NCBI GenBank assembly: GCA_004297775.1 | Contig: SCUE01000005.1 | Location: 57,530-121,529, forward strand | Direction of reading: 5' to 3' | Origin: Chloroflexota bacterium | Lineage (GTDB): Bacteria > Chloroflexota > UBA6077 > FW602-bin22 | DNA length: 64,000 bases | Part shown: piece by piece, positions 1-8,297 of the stretch | Numbering within the stretch: the stretch's first letter is position 1 | Layout: the number at the start of each line of letters is the position of its first letter | Notes under the pieces: generated by a model | The model's database searches: none | What the model was told of the DNA's origin: nothing | What the model saw: only the letters and a program-made list of their open reading frames with translations | Position numbers and translations under genes: made by a program

Positions 1-37
1 AAGCACCTCCAGACAGGGCGGCAGTCTAGCACCGTGT

Positions 38-43
38 TACGAT
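38..43 (+). promoter_or_regulatory. -10-like box, leaderless start of M20 gene
   Basis: TACGAT ends 8 bases before ATG 52 and there is no Shine-Dalgarno sequence. This fits a leaderless transcript and favours ATG 52 over the upstream GTG at 34. Confidence 0.45.
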
Positions 44-51
44 GGCGCCGG

Positions 52-1254
52 ATGGCGGCGCGCGCGGCGGTCGAGTTCGATCTCCTCGCCACGGCGTCGG
101 CGATGGCCGACGTCTTGACGGCCGATCGGCGTCACATCCATATGCATCCCGAACTCGGGTTCGAGGAGCGGGAGACATCGGCGTTCATTCAACGCCGGTT
201 GTCGGACGCGGGGGTGACGTTCGAGGCTGGGATCGCCGGAACCGGAGTCCTGGCGACGATCGCTGGATCTGGCGGCGCGGGTAAGACGGTTCTCTTGCGA
301 GCCGATATCGACGCGCTACCGATCGACGAACAGGCTGATGTGCCGTACCGATCTCAGAATCCGGGCGTGATGCACGCCTGCGGTCACGATGCCCATACCG
401 CGATCCTGCTTGGAACCGCGCGCGTACTTGCCGCCGATCGATTGCGCTTCGCCGGAACCGTCAAGCTTGCGTTCCAGCCGTGCGAGGAGCGATTCCCCGG
501 CGGCGCGATCAAGATGATCGAAGCCGGCGTCATGGATAACCCGACGGTCGACGCGGCGTTCGGGCTCCACTGCACCCCCCAACTCGAGGCCGGATCGTTC
601 GGGTTTCGGGTCGGACCGGCCAGCGCGGCGTCCGACCGATTCACGATCAGCGTCATCGGCAGGGGCGGACACGCCGCGCGCCCGAACTCGTGTGTCGATG
701 CGGTCGTCGTCGCGGCGCACCTCGTCGTGTTGCTCCAGACGATCATCAGTCGCGAGACGCCGCCGATACAGCCAGCGGTGCTGACCGTCGGCGCGATCCA
801 CGCCGGCGATGCGCACAACGTCATCCCCGGTGAGGCGACGATCCGCGGGACGGTGCGTACGTACGACACCGGGCTGCGCGAGCAGATCGCGGATCGGCTC
901 CGCGAACTCGTCACGGGAGCGGCGCGGGCGATGCGCGCCGAGGCGAAGGTGGACTACGTGTTCGGGTATCCGTCGCTTGTGAACGACGGCCCGATGACCG
1001 ATCTGGCGCGGTCAGTGGCCCTCGATCTGGTCGGAGCCGAGGCCGTGTTCGTCGCCGAGCAGGCGCTCGGCGGTGAGGACATGGCGTACTTTCTGCGCCG
1101 AGCGCCCGGATGCTTCTTCCGACTCGGGACTGGCAACCGAGCGCGCGGAATCACGTACGGCAACCACCACCCGAGGTTCGACGTCGAAGAGGCCGCCCTG
1201 CCGTTCGGCGTCGCGGCGATGGCCGGGGTTGCGCTGCGGTTTCTCGGCTCGTAG
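52..1254 (+). CDS. M20D-family amidohydrolase/peptidase
   Basis: A 400-residue cytosolic metal-dependent hydrolase of the M20D group (N-acyl-amino-acid or hippurate hydrolase type), which cleaves an amide bond to release a free amino acid. Visible family motifs are HMHPELGFEE near residue 31, ADIDALPIDE near 84, the metal-site segment MHACGHDAH near 107, FQPCEE near 140 and GGEDMAYFL near 345. The small dimerisation domain lies between about 180 and 300, with GGHAARP at its start. Full length for the family. ATG 52 is chosen because a TACGAT box precedes it by 8 bases; GTG 34 would add six residues with no motif. It converges on the PepT operon, so it is probably a single-gene unit. The acyl substrate cannot be told from sequence. 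Confidence 0.9.
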   Translation: MAARAAVEFDLLATASAMADVLTADRRHIHMHPELGFEERETSAFIQRRLSDAGVTFEAGIAGTGVLATIAGSGGAGKTVLLRADIDALPIDEQADVPYRSQNPGVMHACGHDAHTAILLGTARVLAADRLRFAGTVKLAFQPCEERFPGGAIKMIEAGVMDNPTVDAAFGLHCTPQLEAGSFGFRVGPASAASDRFTISVIGRGGHAARPNSCVDAVVVAAHLVVLLQTIISRETPPIQPAVLTVGAIHAGDAHNVIPGEATIRGTVRTYDTGLREQIADRLRELVTGAARAMRAEAKVDYVFGYPSLVNDGPMTDLARSVALDLVGAEAVFVAEQALGGEDMAYFLRRAPGCFFRLGTGNRARGITYGNHHPRFDVEEAALPFGVAAMAGVALRFLGS

Positions 1255-1257
1255 GCG

Positions 1258-1274
1258 TCGCCGCGACGCGGCGA
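1258..1274. terminator. GC-rich hairpin between convergent genes
   Basis: TCGCCGCG-A-CGCGGCGA is a perfect inverted repeat in the 45-base gap between convergent stop codons. As RNA it would form TCGCCG/CGGCGA with a 5-base loop. The T-tract is poor (CAGTTTG 13 bases on), so it may be only a weak bidirectional terminator. Confidence 0.35.
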
Positions 1275-1299
1275 GCGCGTCGAGAGACAGTTTGACCGA

Positions 1300-2559
1300 T
1301 TACGAGCGCGCCCACTCCCTCGCCAGCGCGACGAGCGTGGCGGCGCTCAGCGCCAGGTCGTCGAGGCAGGCCCATTCCGTCACCGCGTGAGCGTTGTGCA
1401 TGCCGGCGAAGAGATTCGGACAGGGCAGGCCACGCTCGGTCAACTGCGAGCCATCGGTGCCGCCGCGGATCTCGGTCCGGCGCGGTTCGAGACCGATTGC
1501 CCGTATCGCGGCATCGGCCCGATCGAGCACATCGGGGCGATCGCGCAGGCCGTCGACCATGTTTCGGTACTGCCGGACAATCTCGACTGATCCCTGCGCG
1601 CCCGGGTGGCGGGCCAGCGCGACGCCGAGCAACTGGCGCAGGAATTCCTCGCGTTCGGCCAGAACCGGCGTCGCGAAATCGCGCACCAGCACGCGAAGCT
1701 CGGCCTCGGCGACCGTGCCCTTGACGTCATACGGGTGGAGGAATCCCTGGCGTCCCTCGGTGTGCTCCGGCGCGATGAACTCCGGCAGGCCGTCGACGAT
1801 GTCGGAGATGACGCGGATGGCGTTGACCATTCGGCCCCTGGCGGTGCCGGGATGGGAGTTCATGCCCCGCACACGCACGATCGCGAGATCGGCCGAGAAC
1901 GTCTCGGACGCAATCGTGCCGGCCTTGTCGTCGTCGAGCGTGTAGGCAACGTCCGCTCCGAAGGCGGCAATGTCGAGGTGCTTGATGCCCTGGCCAATCT
2001 CCTCATCGACCGTCATCGCGACCCGGATCCGCGGTCGAGGGATCTCGGGATGCGCGATCAGATGGGCCACCGCCGTGACGATCGCGGCGACGCCCGCCTT
2101 GTCGTCGGCGCCCAGGAGGGTCGACCCGTCGGTCACGACGATATCGTGCCCGACGCACTCGGCCAGTTCATCCAGGGTTCCAGGCTCGATCGACCGGCCC
2201 GGCGCGCCCGGAAACGTGATCGGAGAGCCATCGTAGGCGCGGAGGACACGCGTCTTGACGTTCGTGCCCGATTCCTCGGGCGAGGTGTCGAGGTGCGCCA
2301 GAAGGCCAAGTGTCGGGCGCGATTCGCATCCCGGCGTCGCGGGCAGTGTCGCCGTCACGATGCCGTGCCGGTCCTGCGCGACATCGTCCAGGCCAATCGC
2401 GCGCAATTCATCGGCGATCTGCCGCCCCAGTTCAACCTGACCCGGACTGCTCGGCGATGGCTCGCCGAAGCGAGCGGTGGATTCGACCGCGACGTATTGC
2501 AGCAGCCGTTCGAGGGCGGCCTCCTTCAGGTATGACAGTGCCCTGGCGTCGAACATCAT
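1300..2559 (-). CDS. pepT: Peptidase T (M20B tripeptide aminopeptidase)
   Basis: A 419-residue cytosolic tripeptidase that removes the N-terminal residue of tripeptides using two zinc ions. PepT-specific signatures run in order: AHLDTSPE near residue 88 (metal ligand region), DGSTLLGADDKAGVAAI near 145 (bridging aspartate), TVDEEIGQG near 184 (catalytic glutamate and metal ligand), HPGTARGRMVNAI near 236, and RGGTDGSQLTERGLPCPNLF near 365. Length matches the family (about 410). The ATG overlaps the stop of the upstream dehydrogenase gene as ATGA, with GAGGAG immediately before it, so the two genes are one transcript and translation is probably coupled. Confidence 0.93.
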   Translation of the reverse strand: MMFDARALSYLKEAALERLLQYVAVESTARFGEPSPSSPGQVELGRQIADELRAIGLDDVAQDRHGIVTATLPATPGCESRPTLGLLAHLDTSPEESGTNVKTRVLRAYDGSPITFPGAPGRSIEPGTLDELAECVGHDIVVTDGSTLLGADDKAGVAAIVTAVAHLIAHPEIPRPRIRVAMTVDEEIGQGIKHLDIAAFGADVAYTLDDDKAGTIASETFSADLAIVRVRGMNSHPGTARGRMVNAIRVISDIVDGLPEFIAPEHTEGRQGFLHPYDVKGTVAEAELRVLVRDFATPVLAEREEFLRQLLGVALARHPGAQGSVEIVRQYRNMVDGLRDRPDVLDRADAAIRAIGLEPRRTEIRGGTDGSQLTERGLPCPNLFAGMHNAHAVTEWACLDDLALSAATLVALAREWARS

Positions 2560-3623
2560 CTCCTCGCGGCGACGGGGGATTGGAACAGGGCGACCATCTC
2601 AGGCCGCAGCGGATATCGCAACGATTCGCCAGCGAAGAATCGCTGTGCTTCCTGGCATTGGGCGAGGAACACGCCGTTGTGGGCGCCGCGCGTGTGGCCG
2701 GCGCGATGTGGCGTGTGGATGAGATTTGGCAGGTGGCGGTAAGGACTATCGGCTGGTGGCGGCTCCGGCTCGAACACATCGATCGCGGCGCGCAGATCGC
2801 CCCGACGAAGCCGTTCGAGCAGCGGCGCTTGCTCCACGACCGCCATCCGCGAGACGAGAACGAAGACGGCGCCAACCGGCAGTGCTTCGATGACGCGGCG
2901 ATCGATCAGTCCGAGCGTCGTGGGGTTCGGCGGGGTCGCGACGAACAGAATCTCGGAGCGACTCGCCATTCCGACCAGATCGTCGACGCGCGTTCCTCCG
3001 TGCGACTCAATCGTCTCGGATGGCACGTACGGATCGAAGACCTGCATCTCGACGTCGAACGGGGCCAGGAAGCGCGCCAGATGACGATGGATTTCGCCGA
3101 AGCTGGCCAAACCGACGCGGCGTTTGTGCAATCGATCGGGCCAGGGCGGATCGTTCAGAAAGTCGTGAACCCAGCCGCCCGCGCCGACGATCTCGTGCTC
3201 CTGAGGAATCGAACGAAGCGCCGCCAGCGCCAGCGCGAATTCGTATTCGGCGACCCACGGACTCATCACCGGCGCGGTTTCGCAGAAAGCGATCCCGTGG
3301 GCGTGCGCAGTCGCGACATCGACAAATTCGGCCTGCCGGTAGTGGCAGGTCGAGCCGATGAACCGGAGGCGAGGGGCCTGCGCGAGGCGCTCGGCGCTCA
3401 GGAACCCGATCCCGAGACTCCCCCAGCCACAGAGCACGAGGCCGTCGGCATTCGCGAGAGCAACATCGACCGCGCGCGCTATGACAGACGGCGAGTCGGT
3501 CGGGGACACGCGGACATCGATACGGTCGGCAAACGCGGCCAGCGTCGAGTCGGCTTCGGCGCTCCAGTGGCGACTCTCCGACGATCGAGACCAGACGACG
3601 ACGATGCGCGGACGCGTTGACAC
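2556..3623 (-). CDS. D-2-hydroxyacid dehydrogenase-like protein, degenerate NAD motif
   Basis: A 355-residue member of the D-isomer-specific 2-hydroxyacid dehydrogenase family, which reduces 2-keto acids with NAD(P)H. The fold is recognisable: C-terminal segments [19 protein letters not shown] and HTPHRAGHT supply the usual Glu and His, and an Arg lies in LVSRM. The dinucleotide motif is unusual: GLASFGEIH replaces GLxGxGxIG and loses two of the three glycines. This could mean altered cofactor binding or a non-catalytic relative. GTG 3623 is chosen because TATCCT ends 7 bases upstream and no Shine-Dalgarno is present. The downstream neighbour pepT overlaps by 4 bases, yet the functional link is not obvious. 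Confidence 0.75.
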   Translation of the reverse strand: MSTRPRIVVVWSRSSESRHWSAEADSTLAAFADRIDVRVSPTDSPSVIARAVDVALANADGLVLCGWGSLGIGFLSAERLAQAPRLRFIGSTCHYRQAEFVDVATAHAHGIAFCETAPVMSPWVAEYEFALALAALRSIPQEHEIVGAGGWVHDFLNDPPWPDRLHKRRVGLASFGEIHRHLARFLAPFDVEMQVFDPYVPSETIESHGGTRVDDLVGMASRSEILFVATPPNPTTLGLIDRRVIEALPVGAVFVLVSRMAVVEQAPLLERLRRGDLRAAIDVFEPEPPPADSPYRHLPNLIHTPHRAGHTRGAHNGVFLAQCQEAQRFFAGESLRYPLRPEMVALFQSPVAARR

Positions 3624-3630
3624 GCGCCGG

Positions 3631-3636
3631 AGGATA
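3631..3636 (-). promoter_or_regulatory. -10-like box, leaderless start (dehydrogenase-pepT operon)
   Basis: TATCCT on the minus strand ends 7 bases before GTG 3623. It is divergent from the cysE box at 3670, and the two start codons are only 59 bases apart. Confidence 0.45.
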
Positions 3637-3669
3637 CCAGCATCGCTCGTCAAGATCCGATGGCGCCGC

Positions 3670-3675
3670 TATAGT
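3670..3675 (+). promoter_or_regulatory. -10-like box, leaderless start of cysE
   Basis: TATAGT ends 7 bases before GTG 3683. No Shine-Dalgarno is present. Confidence 0.5.
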
Positions 3676-3682
3676 CGCCGGC

Positions 3683-4399
3683 GTGATCGGATCCTGGTCA
3701 CGTCTGCGCGAAGACGTCTTGGCGATCCGACAACGCGACCCGGCCGCCCGAAGCGTTGCCGAGGTCATCGTCTGCTATCCGGGTCTGCACGCGATCTGGA
3801 TTCACCGGCTGGCTCACGCGCTCTATCGCCGGCGCTTGTATCTTCTCGCCCGTTTCGTATCTCACGCCGGGCGCTGGTTGACCGGCATCGAGATACATCC
3901 GGGCGCCCGGATCGGCCGGCGAATTGTCATCGATCACGGGATGGGCGTCGTCATCGGTGAGACGGCCGAGATCGGCGATGACGTGTTGCTGTATCAGGGC
4001 GTCACGCTCGGCGGCACGAGCCTCGAACGGCGAAAGCGACATCCAACGGTCGGCAGTCGCGTCGTGCTTGGCGTCGGCTCGACGGTTCTGGGGCCAATCG
4101 ACGTCGGCGATGATGCCCGAGTCGGCGCGGGCGCGGTCGTGACACGCCCGGTTGAGGCGGGCGCGGTCGTCGTCGGTGTTCCGGCGCATCCGATCACGCT
4201 GCGTCGCCTTGTGCCGATCCCAATGCCGAACCTCGAACACGCCGATCTGCCCGACCCAGTCGTCGACGCGGTTCGGATCCTGCTCGAACGCGTCGAGCGG
4301 CTCGAAGCGGAACTGCATACGCTGCGTGGCCAGCAGCATTCGCACGATGGCGAGGGCGATGCGCTCGAGTCGTTGGTGCGGGACTCCACCGGCGGCTAG
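3683..4399 (+). CDS. cysE: Serine O-acetyltransferase
   Basis: A 238-residue cytosolic enzyme that transfers acetyl from acetyl-CoA to L-serine, the first step of cysteine synthesis. The N-terminal helical part (about 1-65) is the short bacterial version. The left-handed beta-helix follows, with hexapeptide repeats from [16 protein letters not shown] (about 72) through [20 protein letters not shown] and on to [10 protein letters not shown] (about 172). The catalytic Asp-His pair is in IDHGMG. The C-terminal 60 residues carry a heptad-like stretch ([19 protein letters not shown]), longer than the usual CysE tail. The GTG start is set by a TATAGT box 7 bases upstream. No cysteine synthase gene is adjacent; a cupin gene follows at 23 bases. 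Confidence 0.92.
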   Translation: MIGSWSRLREDVLAIRQRDPAARSVAEVIVCYPGLHAIWIHRLAHALYRRRLYLLARFVSHAGRWLTGIEIHPGARIGRRIVIDHGMGVVIGETAEIGDDVLLYQGVTLGGTSLERRKRHPTVGSRVVLGVGSTVLGPIDVGDDARVGAGAVVTRPVEAGAVVVGVPAHPITLRRLVPIPMPNLEHADLPDPVVDAVRILLERVERLEAELHTLRGQQHSHDGEGDALESLVRDSTGG

Positions 4400-4422
4400 G
4401 GTTGCGTGAGGGGGTCCGGACG

Positions 4423-4845
4423 ATGGGCGTGATTCATCGCGGCAATGGCACGATCGCTAACGGGCCGAGCTGGCCAGATGTGCCAATGCGTGTATATGAG
4501 GGCGACGGCGCACATGGCGCGACGAAGCGCGTGCTGATTGGCCAGCGTGACGGCGCTGAGAATTTCGCGATGCGGTATTTTGAGGTGCCAGCCGGGCAAT
4601 CGAGCGCCCACGAGAGTCATCCGCACGATCACGGCGTCATCGTGACGCGCGGTCGGGCGCGCGTGCTTCTCGGCGCCGAGATGCACGACGTCACGGTCGG
4701 CGATGTCGTGTACATCGGCCCGGACGAAATGCATCGCTTCGATGCACTCGGACCGGAGCCGCTTGGCTTTCTCTGCATCGTCCCGGCGTGGGGCGAGAAG
4801 GGCGGTCGCTTCCCACTCGGCGACGACCGGCGAGAACAGAACTGA
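4423..4845 (+). CDS. Cupin-domain protein
   Basis: A 140-residue single-domain cupin, a small beta-barrel that usually binds one divalent metal. Motif 1 is visible as HESHPHDHGVIV (residues about 61-72) with the histidine ligands, and motif 2 as GDVVYIGPDEMHRF near 96-109. ATG 4423 is preferred over the in-frame TTG at 4402 because GAGGGG lies 9 bases upstream of the ATG. It follows cysE by 23 bases and may share its transcript. The substrate is unknown; cupins of this size include isomerases, dioxygenases and sugar-binding proteins. Confidence 0.8.
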   Translation: MGVIHRGNGTIANGPSWPDVPMRVYEGDGAHGATKRVLIGQRDGAENFAMRYFEVPAGQSSAHESHPHDHGVIVTRGRARVLLGAEMHDVTVGDVVYIGPDEMHRFDALGPEPLGFLCIVPAWGEKGGRFPLGDDRREQN

Positions 4846-4867
4846 CCCCGCCGATCGGGCGGGCGCC

Positions 4868-5515
4868 GTGAGGACGGGCTGCGTCGGCGCGGTGCTCGGA
4901 TTCGCCCTGGCGGTCGCGCTCTTCTCTTGGTCTGAGGCGCGCCTCGGACGGGCCGTCGATTGGACGACGATCCTCGGCGATGCCGTTGCGGCTGGGCGAA
5001 GCGTCGTCCTCGGTGTTCCGACGCCGACGCCGAGCGCGTCGCGAACCGACGGGCAGTCGAGTTCGACGCGGGGCGTGATTCCACCGTCGCCGACCTCCTC
5101 CCCCGCTCGGGCGAGCGCCGACGGCACGAAGGTGTGGGTGACATTGGCCGATCTCGATGGCCGGTTGCGCGCCTCCTTCAGCACCGGCCCCGTCGTCCTT
5201 CGTGAAACGCGGGCCCGCCTAACCCCGCCCGACCGCGTCAACGTGGGCGGTCGGTTGTCGTTGGCGGTGGTCACCGTGCCGGTCGAGATCGAGGCGAAGC
5301 TAACGGTCGACGATCGCGGCGCGGTCCGCGTGACGACGACGCGGGTTGAGGCGATCGGCGCGACCCTGCCGGCCGACATCCTGTCGACGCTCGGCAAGCA
5401 GATCGACGATGAAGGCAGTCGTGCCGTGGCAGCGGCGCTTCCTGCTGGATCGAAGGCACGCAAGGTGGCGGTCGAGTCCGAGCGGATCGTGGTCGATCTG
5501 GCGCCGCGCGGCTAG
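4868..5515 (+). CDS. Hypothetical membrane-anchored secreted protein
   Basis: A 215-residue protein of unrecognised family. One N-terminal hydrophobic segment (TGCVGAVLGFALAVALF, about 3-19) acts as signal anchor. A Ser/Thr/Pro linker (about 50-80) follows and then a soluble domain of alternating beta-strands. That domain has pairs of KVWVTLADLDGRL and RLSLAVVTVPVEIEAKL type and a C-terminal VAVESERIVVDL, reminiscent of LmeA/DUF2993 lipid-binding proteins, but the match is by pattern only. The GTG start lies 23 bases after the cupin stop. It converges on the HlyD gene, leaving a 7-base gap. Confidence 0.6.
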   Translation: MRTGCVGAVLGFALAVALFSWSEARLGRAVDWTTILGDAVAAGRSVVLGVPTPTPSASRTDGQSSSTRGVIPPSPTSSPARASADGTKVWVTLADLDGRLRASFSTGPVVLRETRARLTPPDRVNVGGRLSLAVVTVPVEIEAKLTVDDRGAVRVTTTRVEAIGATLPADILSTLGKQIDDEGSRAVAAALPAGSKARKVAVESERIVVDLAPRG

Positions 5516-5522
5516 CGCGCGC

Positions 5523-7205
5523 CTATCGTCCGGCGGCGACCGCGACCCGATCGCCCTCGCGCAGTTCGACCGCCTCGGCGATGATCTCCTGGCCTTCGTC
5601 CAGGCCACTGACGATCTCGACACTCTGCGCGTCGCGCAGCCCGACCTTGACCGGGATGCGGATGGCCGCGCCGTCCTTCACACCCATGACTGAGGGATCA
5701 GCGCCGTCGCGGAGCGCCGCGCGTGGCACGGCAAGCACGCCCGTCTTCTTGTCGAGAATCAGCCGCACCTCGGCGAACATTCCCGGTCGAAGCTTGCCCA
5801 TTGCCGATTCGCCTGGGGTGACCCTCACGGACGACGTGCGCGATCGCTGGTCGATCGTCGGCGAGATGACCGCGATCTTGCCGTCGAAAGCCTGACCCGG
5901 GAAGGCGATCACGGCCACACTGACGGCCTGGCCATTCGCGACTCGGGCCAGCCCCGATTCTTCGACCGCGAAGGTGACATCGATATCGCGAGACACGATC
6001 GTCACGATCGGCGTCGCCGGGCTGACGATCGATCCGACGACCGCGGTGCGATCCGCGACCACGCCGTCGATCGGCGCGGTAATCGTCGTCTCGCGCAGGT
6101 TCGAGCGTGCCATTTCGAGCGCGGCCTGCGCCTGCGCGACGGCCGCCTCGGCCTGATCGAGATCGTTTTTCGTGAACGGACTCGTCGTGAGTGCCAAGAG
6201 CGCCTCAGCCGCGTCGGCCTGCGCGTCGGCGGCCTCGAGGTCGCCGCTCGCCAATGGTCGCTGCGCCAGCGCGACCCCGGCTTCGGCCGCGCGAATCGCG
6301 TTCTCGGCCTGGGCGATGTCGTAGGAAGTCGGTTGCCGCGCGATGGCGGCCTGCTCGCGGGCCGCGCTGACCGCTGAGCGCGCCTGGGCGAGCGTTTCAG
6401 CGGTGGCCGGCGCGGTCAGCGCAGCCAATCCGTTTTCGGCGGCGTAAACGGCGCCCTGCGCCTGAACCGCCGTCGCCCTTGCCTGTTCGCACGGCGAGCT
6501 CGGGCCGTAGCCGCAGATGCCATCACGCGCGCGGGCGGCGCCAGCGGCCGATTCCCTCGCCTGGGCGATCGCGATGCGCGCCGATTCGATCTGTTCCGGA
6601 CGCGGGCCGATGACGAGCGCGTCGAAGCGGGCTTGTGCCGCCGAAAGATTCGCGTCGGCCTGACCAATCACCTCGGCGCGCGGATTCTTGAGACCATCGA
6701 GCCGCTGGCGGGTCGCATCAAGCCCGGCCTGAGCCTGCGAAATGACCTCGGCGCGACCGCCGGCCGCCGCGGAGTCGGATCGCGCGCGAGCCGCGCGCGC
6801 GTTCGCTTCGACCTGAATGACCTGATCCGGCCGCGGACCGTTCTTCATTTGCGTCAGTCGCGCCTTCGCCGCTGCCAAACCGGCCTCGGCTTGCTTGACG
6901 GTCAGCGCAAACGTATCACGATCGAGTTCGGCAATCGTGTCGCCCGCCTTCACGGACGCGCCGACGTCGACCAGAAGCTTCTCGACCCGCCCCGGCACCT
7001 TCGGCACGAGCGCAAGCGAGGACCGCGCGCGGACCTCGCCGGTATAGGCGACGGTGGAAGCGACATCCGATCGCGTGACGCGCGCGGTCTTGACCGCGAC
7101 TTCGCGCGCCGCGGGAGATGCCGATGGTGTTGTCGTCGCTGGCTGCGCGCAGGCGGACGCGCTCACCGAAAGAACAAGAATTGCCGTCAGGATCGCCGGA
7201 CGCAT
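5523..7205 (-). CDS. HlyD/RND-type membrane fusion lipoprotein
   Basis: A 560-residue exported adaptor of efflux systems. The signal peptide MRPAILTAILVLSVSASAC ends in a plausible lipobox cysteine, which sets the ATG at 7205. A first lipoyl half (SLALVPKVPGRVEKLLVDVG, about 58-77) leads into a very long Ala/Gln/Glu/Arg-rich coiled-coil hairpin (about 95-350), well above the usual length. The second lipoyl half (TITAPIDGVVADRTAVVG) follows, then a beta-barrel domain and a membrane-proximal domain ending near VELREGDRVAV. No ABC or RND pump gene is adjacent, so it is an orphan adaptor. Two Cys (ICGYGPSSPC) sit within the coiled coil. In a monoderm it would link a pump to the cell exterior. Confidence 0.85.
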   Translation of the reverse strand: MRPAILTAILVLSVSASACAQPATTTPSASPAAREVAVKTARVTRSDVASTVAYTGEVRARSSLALVPKVPGRVEKLLVDVGASVKAGDTIAELDRDTFALTVKQAEAGLAAAKARLTQMKNGPRPDQVIQVEANARAARARSDSAAAGGRAEVISQAQAGLDATRQRLDGLKNPRAEVIGQADANLSAAQARFDALVIGPRPEQIESARIAIAQARESAAGAARARDGICGYGPSSPCEQARATAVQAQGAVYAAENGLAALTAPATAETLAQARSAVSAAREQAAIARQPTSYDIAQAENAIRAAEAGVALAQRPLASGDLEAADAQADAAEALLALTTSPFTKNDLDQAEAAVAQAQAALEMARSNLRETTITAPIDGVVADRTAVVGSIVSPATPIVTIVSRDIDVTFAVEESGLARVANGQAVSVAVIAFPGQAFDGKIAVISPTIDQRSRTSSVRVTPGESAMGKLRPGMFAEVRLILDKKTGVLAVPRAALRDGADPSVMGVKDGAAIRIPVKVGLRDAQSVEIVSGLDEGQEIIAEAVELREGDRVAVAAGR

Positions 7206-7355
7206 GGATGGAGCCCCTCGTGCCGTTGTCGATTCATTGTCGCGTTGCCCCAATCACGCGCGCACCCTTTTGTCGATTGTGGCGCGCTCGTTGAGATGGA
7301 CGCGGCCTGGTGAGATAGACGTGGCCCGGCCCGTTTCCGTTGCGGCGGGCGGATG

Positions 7356-7361
7356 TACCAT
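7356..7361 (+). promoter_or_regulatory. -10-like box, leaderless start of VOC gene
   Basis: TACCAT ends 6 bases before ATG 7368, with no Shine-Dalgarno. It supports ATG 7368 over the in-frame ATG at 7353. Confidence 0.5.
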
Positions 7362-7367
7362 GCCGCC

Positions 7368-8276
7368 ATGCGCGTCGATCACGTCTTGCTGGCCGTCGCG
7401 AACCTCGACCGTGCGATCGAGACGTTTCGGGATCGATTGGGGATGCGGGCGTTCGCCGGTGGCGTCCATCCCGGCCGAGGCACCCACAATGGACTGATTC
7501 ACTTTGGATCGGCCTACGTGGAATTGATCGCCGCGCACGACACGACGCACGCGCGCGCCCAGACGATTGCGCGCCACGTCGCGACGGGCGACGCGCCGTA
7601 CACGTTCGCCGTGGCATTGCTGGATATCGGCCGGGAATTGACGGGACTCGGCGAGCGCGGATTGATGCCGGGTCCGATACGCGATGGCAGCCGTGAGACA
7701 CCGGACGGACAACGATTGCGGTGGCAGGCAGCACTCCTTGCGCCAGGTCCATCCGTCTCGCCCGAGTTCCCGGAGCCACCCTTCGTGATTGAGTGGATAC
7801 GCGATGAGAACGGGATGACGTGGCTGCGCGAGCGTGTCTCGTTGGCGACGCACGCGCTGCCGTACGGGCGCCTTCATGCGATTGTGATGGCGTCGAACGA
7901 TCCGCCGGATCTGGCCGCTCAGTTCGTGCGCCATTTCGGTTGGGAGATCACGGCCCGGCAGGATTGGCAGTGTGTGCTGCGGACGCCGAACGGCGATCAC
8001 GTCAATCCCGAGATCGGTCCCGCGCCGGCAGTCGTCATCGCTGCGCCGCGGTCGGAGGGCGACGCCGGGATGGCGAGCATGAATCGAGCCCTGCGTCGGC
8101 GTATCGAGCGCCACGGTCCGGGCTTCGTCGGCATCGCGATCGAAACGGCCGATCTCGACGCGGTCGTGACTGGTCTGCGGGAGCGAAGCGTTCGCGTCGA
8201 GGAGCACGGCGACCGCTATGCGACGATCGATCCCGATGACGCGCACGGCGCGCTGATCGAGATCGTCTCAACTTAG
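7368..8276 (+). CDS. Glyoxalase-like (VOC superfamily) protein
   Basis: A 302-residue cytosolic protein. The N-terminus MRVDHVLLAVANLDRAIETF is the classic first strand-helix of vicinal-oxygen-chelate domains with a metal-ligand His at residue 5. HNGLIHFGSAYVELIAAHD (about 43-61) matches the Glyoxalase_3 type (single large domain with two paired modules). A second module starts near residue 165 (PYGRLHAIVMASNDPPDLAAQF), with ALIEIVST at the end. The family includes enzymes acting on small oxo or aromatic compounds, and the substrate is not predictable here. The promoter box places the start at 7368. The PAP2 gene follows at 21 bases. Confidence 0.8.
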   Translation: MRVDHVLLAVANLDRAIETFRDRLGMRAFAGGVHPGRGTHNGLIHFGSAYVELIAAHDTTHARAQTIARHVATGDAPYTFAVALLDIGRELTGLGERGLMPGPIRDGSRETPDGQRLRWQAALLAPGPSVSPEFPEPPFVIEWIRDENGMTWLRERVSLATHALPYGRLHAIVMASNDPPDLAAQFVRHFGWEITARQDWQCVLRTPNGDHVNPEIGPAPAVVIAAPRSEGDAGMASMNRALRRRIERHGPGFVGIAIETADLDAVVTGLRERSVRVEEHGDRYATIDPDDAHGALIEIVST

Positions 8277-8297
8277 GTCATCGCGGACGAATCTGGC

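Noticed and set aside
2310..3620. 436-codon + strand frame
   Set aside because: It runs antisense to the dehydrogenase and pepT genes, whose family motifs are clear. Its Arg/Asp-rich product is typical of a GC-rich shadow frame.
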